In this document: positions 24,739-32,814 of the stretch, in pieces | Position numbering within the stretch: position 1 is the stretch's first letter | Layout of the letters: each line of letters starts with the position of its first letter | Source: Oscillospiraceae bacterium | GTDB lineage: Bacteria > Bacillota > Clostridia > Oscillospirales > Oscillospiraceae | NCBI GenBank assembly: GCA_021771635.1 | Contig: JAETOQ010000008.1 | Span: 1 to 52,849, forward strand | DNA length: 52,849 nt | Direction: 5' to 3' | The notes under the pieces: model-generated | The model's input: only the letters and a program-made list of their open reading frames with translations | Database searches by the model: none | Told to the model about the DNA's origin: nothing | Program-made: the position numbers and the translations under genes

Positions 24739-25392
24739 ATGCGGGATCTGGGCGTTTTTCAAAGTCTTGGCGCAGTATGGGTCAGAGTTCTTGCAGAGAT
24801 TGAAAACAACGGAGCTGCAGCCATTTACACGGATAATGCCGGAGAACAGGCGGATGTAAAAGAGCTGTTTGACGTGACTGCGGAAGTGCAGAACGCTGAC
24901 CTGCCGGATGCGATCATCGAAAGGCATAAGGTCCGGGAGGAATATGACTGGATGGTCCGCAACTTTACCGTGCAGGGCGAAGTACCGGAATTACATCACG
25001 AAAACTCATATGCCTCCCGCCTGTATTCCTATATGGGTAAGAAGAATCAAGTGGATTGGCTGGTTGACCGGCTGCGGAGCAATCCAACCACTCGATCTGC
25101 TGCCATTACGATGTTTGAACCCTTGACGGATGAGGGATATATCCCCTGCGTCAGCCTTCTGGATTTTCAAGAGAATGCCGGGCAATTAAATATGACCGCA
25201 TACTGCCGCGCACTGGATTTTGGGTGCAAGGCGTATGTCAACCTTGTGATGTTACGCCTGATCCAGAACGACATTGCCGAAAAGGTCGGTATGAAATGCG
25301 GCAAATTAACACTCCTCGTTAAATCAGCGCATTTTTATTTGCGGGACAGGGATAAGGTCCTGAAGATCCTGCGGGAAGAACACGCTGTTTGA
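24739..25392 (+). CDS. Short thymidylate-synthase-superfamily protein
   Basis: 217 aa, against about 264 for ThyA. I align it by eye with the C-terminal two thirds of thymidylate synthase: YIPCVSLLDFQ (nucleophile Cys137, where ThyA has PCH), CRALD (Arg157 and Asp160, where ThyA has RSCD), Asn168, and SAHFY (His198, Tyr200, where ThyA has DTHLY). The N-terminal folate-binding part and the WDEW region of ThyA are absent or replaced. CMP- and dCMP-hydroxymethylases and related nucleotide-modifying enzymes share this fold, so the product may be a modified pyrimidine nucleotide. The gene is clearly less GC-rich than its neighbours, with mixed codon use, and has its own promoter and terminator: a likely acquired single-gene cassette. 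GGAAGGGAG precedes the ATG. Confidence 0.65.
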   Translation: MRDLGVFQSLGAVWVRVLAEIENNGAAAIYTDNAGEQADVKELFDVTAEVQNADLPDAIIERHKVREEYDWMVRNFTVQGEVPELHHENSYASRLYSYMGKKNQVDWLVDRLRSNPTTRSAAITMFEPLTDEGYIPCVSLLDFQENAGQLNMTAYCRALDFGCKAYVNLVMLRLIQNDIAEKVGMKCGKLTLLVKSAHFYLRDRDKVLKILREEHAV

Positions 25393-25454
25393 AGAGTAAG
25401 GCGGCCTTTAGTTTAAAGTGTATGGTAAATTTCTGCTTGCCGCCCTCTCTAACG

Positions 25455-25474
25455 GACACTTTCCTTGAAAGTGT
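25455..25474. repeat. Small hairpin downstream of the ThyA-like gene
   Basis: ACACTTTC, CTT, GAAAGTGT: a perfect 8-bp stem just before the large terminator. Confidence 0.5.
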
Positions 25475-25494
25475 TCTAGTGAGTCACATGGTAT

Positions 25495-25537
25495 AAAAGC
25501 GGCAAGGCGGACCGCACCGGTCCGCCTTGCCGCTTTT
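25495..25537. terminator. Bidirectional terminator between convergent genes
   Basis: A perfect 20-bp stem with a 3-nt loop (arms start AAAAGCGGCAAGG and end CCTTGCCGCTTTT). A/T ends on both sides serve the ThyA-like gene (plus) and the MocR-type gene (minus). Confidence 0.92.
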
Positions 25538-25585
25538 CTTCTTTATCTTTTCCTGACAGGGCGATGCAGGCGTCTTTTCATCAGC

Positions 25586-26971
25586 CTACTCAAAGACCGC
25601 CGCCAGGAGAGCCATGGCCTCCGGCAGGTGGCCGGGTTCCAGGCCGGCGTAGTTCACCACCAGCGTATGGGCGTATCCGGCGCGGGGCACCATCGCATAT
25701 TCGGACAGAAAACCCAGCCGGATCCCCAGGCCCTCCGCCCGGCGGCGGAGGACCTCATCGTCCTGGTCCGTGTCCAGGCGCAGGAGAAAATGGAGCCCGG
25801 CCCCCTGTTCGGAGATGGTGATACGGCTGGAAAAGGGACTGGTGCGAAAGGCCTCCAGCACAGCGGCCCGGCGGACACGGTATTCCTTCCGCATCCGGGA
25901 CAGGTGCTGCTCGTAGTGGCCCCGGCTGAGAAACCGGGCCAGAACACTCTGCTCCAGCGCCGGGACGGTGCAGGCATAAAAGCCAAGCTCCCGGCGGTAG
26001 CGCTCCAGCAGGCGGGGCGGCAGGACCATGAAGCCCACACGCATGGAGGGCGAGATGGTCTGGGAGAAGGTGTTCATGTAGATGACGCGCCCGCCGCTGT
26101 CGATGCTCTGCAAGGTGGGGATGGGCCGTCCGGCAAACCGGAACTCGCTGTCGTAGTCATCCTCAATGATGATGCCCCCGGTCTCCTCCGCCCACCGCAG
26201 CAGGGCCTGCCGCCTTCCGATGGGGGTGACGATGCCGGTGGGATAGTGGTGGGAGGGGGAGATGTGGGCCACATTGGCCCCGGACGCTTTCAGCGCGGCA
26301 AGGTCCATCCCCCACTGGTCCAGCGGCACCGGGACGCAGGCCGTGCCGCATTTGCCGTAGACCTGCCGGATCTTGGGATAGCCGGGGTCCTCCAGGGCGA
26401 AGACCGTGTCCCGGCCCAGAAGCTGGGCCAGCAGCAAATACAGGTACTCCGCGCCCGCGCCCACCACGATCTGCTCCGGAGACACCGCCATACCCTTGAG
26501 ATCCCGCAGGTCATCGGCGATGGCCTGCCGCAGGGCGTAAAGCCCCTGGTGCGGCACCGGGACCAGGAGGGCCGCGCCGCCCTCGGACAGGACCTGGCGA
26601 GTCAGCCGCGACCAGGTGGACACGGGAAAGCGGGAGCCGTCTACCCGGTTGCTCCGCAGGTCCAGCTTCCAGGCGGCAGGCGGCGCTTCCGGCGGAATGG
26701 CCGCCGGTGCCGCCGCCTCCGGCGCCCGGTCCACGGCGGAGACAAAAAAACCCCGCTTGGGCTGGGTATAGACGTAGCCCTCCGCCTCCAGCTGCTGGTA
26801 GGCACCCTCCACGGTGATGACGGAGATATGGAGGTGCTCCGCCAGGGCGCGCTTGGAGGGCAGGCGCTCCCCCGCCGCCAGGGTGCCGCTCAGGATATCC
26901 GCCCGGATGCGGCGGTACAGATATTCATATAAGGAGAGCCCGCCCCGCTCCTCCAATGGATAGGTCAGCAT
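25586..26971 (-). CDS. MocR/PdxR-type GntR regulator with aminotransferase domain, PLP lysine replaced
   Basis: 461 aa. Residues about 10-78 are a GntR winged helix (LPSKRALAEHLHISVITVEGAYQQLEAEGYV). From about 110 on is a fold-type I aminotransferase domain with IIIEDDYDSEFRF (the Asp contacting the pyridine nitrogen) and MRVGFMVLPP. The PLP-binding motif, normally TFSK, reads TFSQ, with Gln at residue 304 (codon CAG). A covalent internal aldimine therefore seems impossible, though PLP could still bind. Family members regulate vitamin B6 or GABA genes. It is divergent from an ECF S-component gene, a likely target. GGAG lies before the start. Confidence 0.85.
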   Translation of the reverse strand: MLTYPLEERGGLSLYEYLYRRIRADILSGTLAAGERLPSKRALAEHLHISVITVEGAYQQLEAEGYVYTQPKRGFFVSAVDRAPEAAAPAAIPPEAPPAAWKLDLRSNRVDGSRFPVSTWSRLTRQVLSEGGAALLVPVPHQGLYALRQAIADDLRDLKGMAVSPEQIVVGAGAEYLYLLLAQLLGRDTVFALEDPGYPKIRQVYGKCGTACVPVPLDQWGMDLAALKASGANVAHISPSHHYPTGIVTPIGRRQALLRWAEETGGIIIEDDYDSEFRFAGRPIPTLQSIDSGGRVIYMNTFSQTISPSMRVGFMVLPPRLLERYRRELGFYACTVPALEQSVLARFLSRGHYEQHLSRMRKEYRVRRAAVLEAFRTSPFSSRITISEQGAGLHFLLRLDTDQDDEVLRRRAEGLGIRLGFLSEYAMVPRAGYAHTLVVNYAGLEPGHLPEAMALLAAVFE

Positions 26972-27017
26972 ATGCCAGCTCCTTTCTGACCTTATAAAAA
27001 ATAATAAAATTGGATAT

Positions 27018-27045
27018 TTGAATCATATCACAAATGCCGTATGCT
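27018..27045 (+). promoter_or_regulatory. Candidate promoter of the ECF S-component gene
   Basis: TTGAAT, 16 nt, TATGCT, in the 118-bp A/T-rich divergent region. The MocR-type regulator would be expected to bind here, but I could not define a clear repeat. Confidence 0.4.
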
Positions 27046-27089
27046 GGCAATAGCAAATGGAGCGGCAGGCTCCGGAAGGAGAAGGGTAT

Positions 27090-27641
27090 ATGGAAAAGAC
27101 ATTGGGGCAGAGAGAACTCCCGCTGTTTCACAGGGTCCTGCTGCTGGTGCTGACGGCACTGTTCGCGGCCTTTGCCTGTGTGGCGACCATGGTACTGGTG
27201 GTCCCCTCCCCCACCGGCGGCTATATGAATCTGGGCGACGCAGTGGTATTGACCGGCGCGTTTTTGCTGGGACCGGTATACGGCGCCATCGCCGGCGGCG
27301 TAGGCTCCGCCCTGGCGGACCTGCTGGCGGGCTATGCCTCCTATGTCCCCGCCACCCTGGTGATCAAGGCCGTCATGGGTCTGCTGGCAGGCGTGCTGTA
27401 CAGGGGCATCGGAAGGAAGTGGAACGGTCTGGGCCTGCTGGTCTGCGCGGCAGCGGGGGAGATCCCCATGATAATAGGATACTGGCTGTATGACGGCTTT
27501 TGGATGAAGAGCCTGACCGGCGCCGCCGCGGGCATTCCCAGCAACCTGGTGCAGGCGGCCTTTGGCATCGTGGTGTCCGTGGCGCTGGCGGCGGCCCTGC
27601 GGAGGAACCACGATGTCCGCAGGCTGTTTCCCAATCTGTGA
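27090..27641 (+). CDS. ECF transporter S component, probably for a B6-type or pyrimidine vitamin
   Basis: 183 aa with five or six hydrophobic helices. The stretch YMNLGDAVVLTGAFLLGPVYGAIAGGVGSALADLL is typical of the PF07155-like group of S components (HmpT/PdxU2 relatives). It captures a vitamin and docks on a shared EcfAAT module, which is not in this window. A divergent MocR/PdxR-type regulator points to pyridoxine or pyridoxal; this is context, not proof. GGAAGGAGAAGGG precedes MEKTLG. Confidence 0.8.
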   Translation: MEKTLGQRELPLFHRVLLLVLTALFAAFACVATMVLVVPSPTGGYMNLGDAVVLTGAFLLGPVYGAIAGGVGSALADLLAGYASYVPATLVIKAVMGLLAGVLYRGIGRKWNGLGLLVCAAAGEIPMIIGYWLYDGFWMKSLTGAAAGIPSNLVQAAFGIVVSVALAAALRRNHDVRRLFPNL

Positions 27642-27665
27642 TTTCTGAACAGTCTGAACAGGGAA

Positions 27666-27704
27666 AAGCGCCCCCGCGGGTTCTAAAACCCGCGGGGGCG
27701 CTGT
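27666..27704. repeat. 39-bp palindromic direct repeat, left copy; terminator of the ECF gene
   Basis: The arms AGCGCCCCCGCGGGTT/AACCCGCGGGGGCGCT (16 bp) form a strong hairpin 25 bp past the ECF stop. It is identical over 39 bp to 27920-27958. Confidence 0.9.
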
Positions 27705-27919
27705 GGGCTGTCGATAAACCGGGAAATATTGCGCGGCGGGAAGGAAGATAGTTACAAAAGACTGCGCAGCTCTTGGCGGCTTTGCCGCTTTAGAGCTGCG
27801 GCGTACCCCTTGCGGGTAAACCCAGGAAGGGTGTCTTTCGTTTTTAATCATAAGTTTTTCTGACCTGTTCAAGGCCAGAAAAACTTGCTTCAGCTTGGCG
27901 AAAAATTTTCGCCAAGCTG
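27705..27919. mobile_element. Family B hairpin-array element between palindromic direct repeats
   Basis: 215 bp, non-coding. It begins GGGCTGTCGATAAACC and ends TTTTCGCCAAGCTG. Internal hairpins: GCGCAGCTCT-type (about 27755-27805), TACCC/GGGTA, ACCC/GGGT (the ACCCAGGAAGGGT motif also seen at 13-25), AAGTTTTTCTG/CAGAAAAACTT, and the terminal TCAGCTTGGCGAAAA/TTTTCGCCAAGCTGA. Same ends, size and order as 13934-14151. The terminal stem carries paired changes (TGTCGA/TCGACA there, TGGCGA/TCGCCA here). Confidence 0.65.
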
Positions 27920-27958
27920 AAGCGCCCCCGCGGGTTCTAAAACCCGCGGGGGCGCTGT
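27920..27958. repeat. 39-bp palindromic direct repeat, right copy; terminator of the DUF975-like gene
   Basis: Exact copy of 27666-27704, lying 13 bp past the stop of the minus-strand gene at 27972, so it could terminate that gene as well. Confidence 0.9.
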
Positions 27959-27971
27959 ACGTTATAGTGAT

Positions 27972-28829
27972 TTACAGGCCGCCCAAGCCGTCAGGCCCCA
28001 TGCCGCTGCTCCAGGGGTCCTGCTGGGACGCGGCGTCCTCACCCACGCCGGAGGTGCGCTTGGCGGTCTCGAAATAACCAAGCTCCACGCATTGATAGTT
28101 GGGGACATAGAACAGGGACACCGCCAGGGACCACAGGCCGCTGATCACCAGCCGGCCCCAGGGAGGAAGCAGCAGAGCGCTTTCAACCTCCTGAAGGAGC
28201 ATGGCGGGGTCCGTGAAACCGCTGTACAAAGACTGAAATACCACCTGATACAGAAGGCCGATCTGAAGGATGGCGGGAACAGAGGCCAGCAGGCTCCAGC
28301 CCAGATAGCTCAGGTCCAGGGTAAAGAGCTGGCCCTTGTAGCCCACGGTCTGCCGCTTGCTCATGGCCAGGGCCTCCATCACGCCGATGCCGGGATTTTC
28401 ATACAGGTTGTACAGGGCGAAGCGGTAGCGGTAGCTGGCGATGATGCCGGGGATCACAAAGAGCATGGACCACAGAGAGACGAAAATGGCTGTCACGATC
28501 TCCAGCCCGATGATCTTGCCCACAAAGGAGAAGCCGTCGAACAGCGTCAGGTATTCGGCCCGCTCGCCCCGGCGGACGGCCATGCAGTACAGCACGAAGC
28601 CGGCGCTCAGAATGGCGTTCAGCAGCGCGGCCAGCACGTAGACGAAAATGCCCAGCAGGTTCCGGTCCGTCACGGCCTGGCCGCCGCCAGCCCATTCGTC
28701 CACCAGGCTGATGACCAGCAAAAGCGCCAGATACAGCGCCGTCATAGCCTTGGGAGATACCTGTGCGTCCGCCAGCAGAGTCTTCACATCAGCTTTCAGC
28801 TGCTTTCGGTCGATCCATTCAACCATCAT
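27972..28829 (-). CDS. Multi-pass membrane protein, DUF975-like
   Basis: 285 aa. An N-terminal cytoplasmic stretch (IDRKQLKADVKTLL) is followed by about six hydrophobic helices. The SLWSMLFVIPGIIASYRYRFALYNLYENP region is the family hallmark, with MSKRQTVGYKGQLFTLDLSYLGW after it. The family is uncharacterised; some members look like inner-membrane homeostasis proteins. The start follows GGAGGATC. Promoter at 28888-28916; single-gene unit. Confidence 0.8.
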   Translation of the reverse strand: MMVEWIDRKQLKADVKTLLADAQVSPKAMTALYLALLLVISLVDEWAGGGQAVTDRNLLGIFVYVLAALLNAILSAGFVLYCMAVRRGERAEYLTLFDGFSFVGKIIGLEIVTAIFVSLWSMLFVIPGIIASYRYRFALYNLYENPGIGVMEALAMSKRQTVGYKGQLFTLDLSYLGWSLLASVPAILQIGLLYQVVFQSLYSGFTDPAMLLQEVESALLLPPWGRLVISGLWSLAVSLFYVPNYQCVELGYFETAKRTSGVGEDAASQQDPWSSGMGPDGLGGL

Positions 28830-28887
28830 GGCATGATCCTCCATTTGACTTGGCCTGCCGGTGATCCCGGCAAAATAAATTGGAAAT

Positions 28888-28916
28888 AGTCTATCATGTT
28901 TTGGCGGAATTGACAA
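28888..28916 (-). promoter_or_regulatory. Promoter of the DUF975-like gene
   Basis: Minus strand: TTGTCA, 17 nt, TAGACT, about 60 nt before the start. Confidence 0.65.
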
Positions 28917-29027
28917 GTAAGACTGCCCGGATCCGGTGATATTCCCGCAAAATGAAAGGAAATGCCCTAAATTACCAGGGAATTGTGAAAAAAAGAACAT
29001 TTTCCATAAAAATCGGCGTTCACAGTC

Positions 29028-29056
29028 TGGACATTTTTAAAATTAGGGTGTAGAAT
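29028..29056 (+). promoter_or_regulatory. Promoter of the rnf operon
   Basis: TGGACA, 17 nt, TAGAAT, about 110 nt before rnfC. I see no riboswitch or clear operator in the leader. Confidence 0.7.
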
Positions 29057-29165
29057 AAAGCGCAGTATGTGGTAGTATCATCAGTGCATATCTGCCTGTT
29101 CCCGGCCGATGGATCGGGCTCTGCCATGCACTGGCGCTATCAGGAGTAAAAATGAGGTGAAGACA

Positions 29166-30539
29166 ATGGCACAAGCTTTCTTTGGCGGCGTTCATCCAAA
29201 TGACATGAAAGCCGCGACCAATGAAAAGGCCATCGAACAGCTGGCACCGCCGGCAGAGGTGGTCATTCCCATGTCGATGCACTTTGGCGCACCTTGCACC
29301 CCCCTCGTAAAAGCTGGGGACCATGTAAAAGTGGGCCAGAAGATCGGCGAATTCCGCGGCTTGGGCGCGCCCATCCACGCCAGCGTTTCCGGTAAGGTCA
29401 AGGCTGTGGAGCCCCGTCCCTATTCCATGGGCGGCGACATGATGTCCGTGATCATTGAGAACGACTTCCAGGACGAACTGTCCGAGGAGATCCAGGCTCC
29501 CGCCGATCCCGACGCCCTGACGGTGGACGAGATGGTGGAGGCTGTCAAGAACGCCGGCATCGTCGGCATGGGCGGCGCGACATTCCCCACCCACGTCAAG
29601 ATCTCCGGCGGCATCGGTAAGGTGGATACCGTCATCATCAACGGCGCGGAGTGCGAGCCCTACATCACCGGCGACCACCGCACCATGCTGGAGCGCCCCG
29701 AGGAGATCATCGGCGGCTGCAAGTATCTGGCCAAGATGTTCGGCGTGGACAAGGTCGTCATCGGCGTGGAGGACAATAAGCAGAACGGCATCGACGCCAT
29801 GAACAAGGTCATCGCCGAGCAGAAGGCCCCCGTTGTGGTGGAGCCCCTGCACTGCCGGTACCCCCAGGGCGGTGAGAAGCAGCTCTGCCAGGCCATCACC
29901 GGCAAGCAGGTGCCTCCCGGAGGACTGCCCAGCAACATCGGCTGCGCCGTGTTCAACATCAACACCACCTGCGCCATCTACCGCGCCATCACCCAGGGCA
30001 TGCCCGTGGTGAACAAGATCGTCACGGTCTCCGGCTCCGGCGTCATCGAGCCCAAGAACATCGAGTGCCCCATCGGCACCCCTGTCTCCTGCCTGTTCGA
30101 CGCCTGCGGCGGCCTGAAGGACGGTACATACAAGATCATCGCCGGCGGCCCCATGATGGGCATGGCACAGTACACCGCGGATGTTCCCGTGGGCAAGGGC
30201 ACCGGCGCCATGCTGGCCTTCTGCGAGAATGAGGAGCAGACCGTGGAGAACCCCCAGTGCATCCGCTGCGGCAAGTGCGTCTCCGCCTGCCCCGTGCACC
30301 TGGAGCCTCTGTTTATGTACCAGTATGCCTCCAAGGGCATGGTGGATGAGCTGAATGACGCCCACATCATGGACTGCATGGAGTGCGGCGCCTGCGCTTA
30401 CGCCTGCCCCGCCCGGATGCATCTGACCCATATGTTCAAGTACGGCAAGCAGCTGGTGAAGAACAAGGCAGCTGCCGATAAGGCCGCGGCTGAGGCCAAG
30501 AAGGCCGCGGAAGAGAAGAAGGAGGCTGTGAACAAATGA
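29166..30539 (+). CDS. rnfC: Rnf complex subunit RnfC
   Basis: 457 aa. Peripheral subunit that meets NAD(H) in the ferredoxin:NAD+ oxidoreductase, which pumps Na+ or H+. An N-terminal barrel-like domain precedes the GGATFPTHVK nucleotide/FMN region and NGAECEPYITGDHR. Two [4Fe-4S] motifs lie at about 375-425 (CIRCGKCVSACP and CMECGACAYACP). The tail is Ala/Lys-rich (about 25 residues). GAGGTGA precedes MAQAFF; an in-frame start 19 codons upstream is less likely. It is first in rnfCDGEAB and overlaps rnfD by 4 bp. Confidence 0.97.
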   Translation: MAQAFFGGVHPNDMKAATNEKAIEQLAPPAEVVIPMSMHFGAPCTPLVKAGDHVKVGQKIGEFRGLGAPIHASVSGKVKAVEPRPYSMGGDMMSVIIENDFQDELSEEIQAPADPDALTVDEMVEAVKNAGIVGMGGATFPTHVKISGGIGKVDTVIINGAECEPYITGDHRTMLERPEEIIGGCKYLAKMFGVDKVVIGVEDNKQNGIDAMNKVIAEQKAPVVVEPLHCRYPQGGEKQLCQAITGKQVPPGGLPSNIGCAVFNINTTCAIYRAITQGMPVVNKIVTVSGSGVIEPKNIECPIGTPVSCLFDACGGLKDGTYKIIAGGPMMGMAQYTADVPVGKGTGAMLAFCENEEQTVENPQCIRCGKCVSACPVHLEPLFMYQYASKGMVDELNDAHIMDCMECGACAYACPARMHLTHMFKYGKQLVKNKAAADKAAAEAKKAAEEKKEAVNK

Positions 30540-31573
30540 CGGATTACAAGAATTTGAAGCTCATTGCCACTTCCAATCCTCATATCCGCGGCAGCGAGAC
30601 CACCCGCTCCATCATGCTGGACGTCATCATCGCCATGGTGCCCGCCCTGGTCTGGGCTGTGTTCTGCTTTGGCGTGAAAGCCCTGACACTGACCGTGGTG
30701 TCCGTGGTGGGCTGCATGTTCTTTGAGTGGCTGTACCGCAAACTCCTGAAAAAGCCCCAGTCCGTGGGCGATCTCAGCGCTGTTGTCACCGGCATGCTGC
30801 TGGCGTTCGTCAGCCCTGTTACCACTCCCTACTGGATGATCCTCATCGGCGACTTCTTCGCCATCATCGTGGTCAAGCAGCTCTTCGGCGGCATCGGCAA
30901 GAACTTTGTCAACCCCGCCCTGGCCGGCCGTGCGTTCCTGCTGGGCAGCTATGCCGGCGTCATGACCACCTGGGTGGACCCCGCCGCGGGCAAGGCTCCC
31001 CTGCTGGGCGGCGCCGCGGACGTTGTCACCGCCGCCACCCCGCTGGCCTACATGAAGGGCTCCGGGGACGCTGTGGCCGCCAGCTTTGCTGAGCTGACCG
31101 CCAAGTATCCCGTGGCTGACATGTTCCTGGGCAAGACCGGCGGCTCCCTGGGCGAGGTCTCCGCCCTGCTGCTGATCGTGGGCGGCGTGTACCTGATCTG
31201 GCGCAAGGTCATCAACTGGCAGACTCCCGTGGCCTATATCGGCACCGTGGCTGTCCTGACCTTCCTGTTCCCCAAGGCCGGCTCCAACGTGGAGTGGATG
31301 CTGTACAGCCTGTTCGGCGGCGGCCTGATGCTGGGCGCCTTCTTTATGGCCACTGACTACGCCACCTCTCCCGTCACCAAGAAGGGCCAGCTGATCTTCG
31401 GCATCGGCTGCGGCCTGTTCACCGTGTTTATCCGTTACTTTGGCTCCTATAACGAAGGCGTCTGCTACTCCATCATGGTCATGAACCTGTGCGTGGCCCT
31501 GATCGACAAGTACACCAAGCCCACTCGTTTTGGCGTCGTAAAATCCGATAAGAAGGAGGCGGCTGCGAAATGA
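30536..31573 (+). CDS. rnfD: Rnf complex subunit RnfD
   Basis: 345 aa, about eight membrane helices. It carries covalent FMN on a Thr in most members; the TAATPLAYMKG stretch near residue 165 is the likely site. It contains the conserved GIGKNFVNPALAGRAFL. Overlaps rnfC and rnfG by 4 bp each (ATGA), so translation is coupled. Confidence 0.96.
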   Translation: MTDYKNLKLIATSNPHIRGSETTRSIMLDVIIAMVPALVWAVFCFGVKALTLTVVSVVGCMFFEWLYRKLLKKPQSVGDLSAVVTGMLLAFVSPVTTPYWMILIGDFFAIIVVKQLFGGIGKNFVNPALAGRAFLLGSYAGVMTTWVDPAAGKAPLLGGAADVVTAATPLAYMKGSGDAVAASFAELTAKYPVADMFLGKTGGSLGEVSALLLIVGGVYLIWRKVINWQTPVAYIGTVAVLTFLFPKAGSNVEWMLYSLFGGGLMLGAFFMATDYATSPVTKKGQLIFGIGCGLFTVFIRYFGSYNEGVCYSIMVMNLCVALIDKYTKPTRFGVVKSDKKEAAAK

Positions 31574-32187
31574 GTAACGAAGTGAAAACCAAGGCAAAGG
31601 TCGATATGGACCCCAAGTACATCATCAAGCTGACCGTGACGCTGTTTGTGACCTGTGTGATCGTCGCCGGCCTGCTGGGCTATGTCAACAGCATCACCGC
31701 CGGTCCCATCGCTGAGACCAACTGGAAGAACACCGTGGAAGCCATGAAGGCCGTCGTGGCGGACCCCGACAACACCGAGTTCTCCGAGGCGATGGAAAAC
31801 AGCGAGGCCATGACCGCCGCCGCTTCCGGCGCCGGCGCCACGCTGGACTCTGTTTATGAGGCCACCGTGGGCGGCGAGAGCGCGGGCTACGCCATCAAGG
31901 TGGTGGCCTCCGGCTCCCAGGGCAACATTGAGATGATGGTCGGCGTGGACGGCGAGGGCGCTGTCTCCGGCGTCTCCATCGTCAAGAACTCCGAGACCTC
32001 CGGCATCGGCTCCAAGGTCATGACCAACGTCAACGGCGTTCTGGACCAGTTCATCGGCAAGAGCGCCGCCGACGGCACCCTGATAGTCGGCACCAATGTG
32101 GACGCCATCTCCGGCGCCACCGTGTCCACCAAGGGCGTTACCACCGGCGTCAATGCCGCGCTGGCCGTGGCCGGTGCCATCGGCTGA
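31570..32187 (+). CDS. rnfG: Rnf complex subunit RnfG
   Basis: 205 aa. One N-terminal membrane helix (about 17-40), then an extracytoplasmic FMN-binding domain. The flavinylation motif SGATVST near residue 180 is intact; its Thr carries FMN by a phosphoester bond in studied Rnf and Nqr proteins. Confidence 0.96.
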   Translation: MSNEVKTKAKVDMDPKYIIKLTVTLFVTCVIVAGLLGYVNSITAGPIAETNWKNTVEAMKAVVADPDNTEFSEAMENSEAMTAAASGAGATLDSVYEATVGGESAGYAIKVVASGSQGNIEMMVGVDGEGAVSGVSIVKNSETSGIGSKVMTNVNGVLDQFIGKSAADGTLIVGTNVDAISGATVSTKGVTTGVNAALAVAGAIG

Positions 32188-32205
32188 GAAAGGGGGAGCT
32201 GAATT

Positions 32206-32814
32206 ATGAATTTCGGTAGACAACTGAAAGAAGGTCTGTTGACACAGAACCCCGTTCTGGTCCAGGTGCTGGGCATGTGCTCCACCATGGCGATCACGAC
32301 CTCCATCGCAAACGGTCTGGGCATGGGCGTCTCCGTGCTCATCATCCTGACGCTGTCCAACATCGTTATCGCGGCCATCCGCAAGCTGGTTCCCGATAAG
32401 ATCCGTATCGCCATGTTCATCGTGGTCATCGCCGGCTTCGTGACCTGCGTGGACCTGTGCCTGCAGGCGTTCGTTCCCGCCATTGCCGCGTCTCTGGGCG
32501 TGTTCATCCCCCTGATCGTGGTGAACTGCATCATTCTGGGCCGCGCCGAGGCCTTCGCCTATAAGAACGGCGTCCTGGCCTCCGCTGTGGATGGCGTCTG
32601 CCAGGGCATCGGCTACACGCTGGTCCTGCTGGTGATGTGCTTCATCCGCGAGCTGCTGGGCGCCGGCACGCTGAACGGCATCCGCCTGATCCCCGAGCAG
32701 TACCCTGTCGGCATGCTGACTCTGCCTGTGGGCGGCTTCCTGGTCCTGGGCACTCTGATCGCCACCATGCAGTGGGCGCTGTCTAGATCCAAGAACAAGG
32801 AGGAGAGCAAATAA
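32206..32814 (+). CDS. rnfE: Rnf complex subunit RnfE
   Basis: 202 aa, six predicted membrane helices. The conserved helix with AFVPAIAASLGVFIPLIVVNCIILGRAEAFA matches NqrD/RnfE, including the Cys thought to bind an Fe-S cluster in the membrane with RnfA. Starts 18 bp after rnfG with AAAGGGGGAGC upstream. Its final base overlaps the first base of rnfA. Confidence 0.96.
   Translation: MNFGRQLKEGLLTQNPVLVQVLGMCSTMAITTSIANGLGMGVSVLIILTLSNIVIAAIRKLVPDKIRIAMFIVVIAGFVTCVDLCLQAFVPAIAASLGVFIPLIVVNCIILGRAEAFAYKNGVLASAVDGVCQGIGYTLVLLVMCFIRELLGAGTLNGIRLIPEQYPVGMLTLPVGGFLVLGTLIATMQWALSRSKNKEESK

Noticed and set aside
29043-30431. Minus-strand frame opposite rnfC
   Set aside because: Compositional shadow of a highly biased gene; no motif and no ribosome site.
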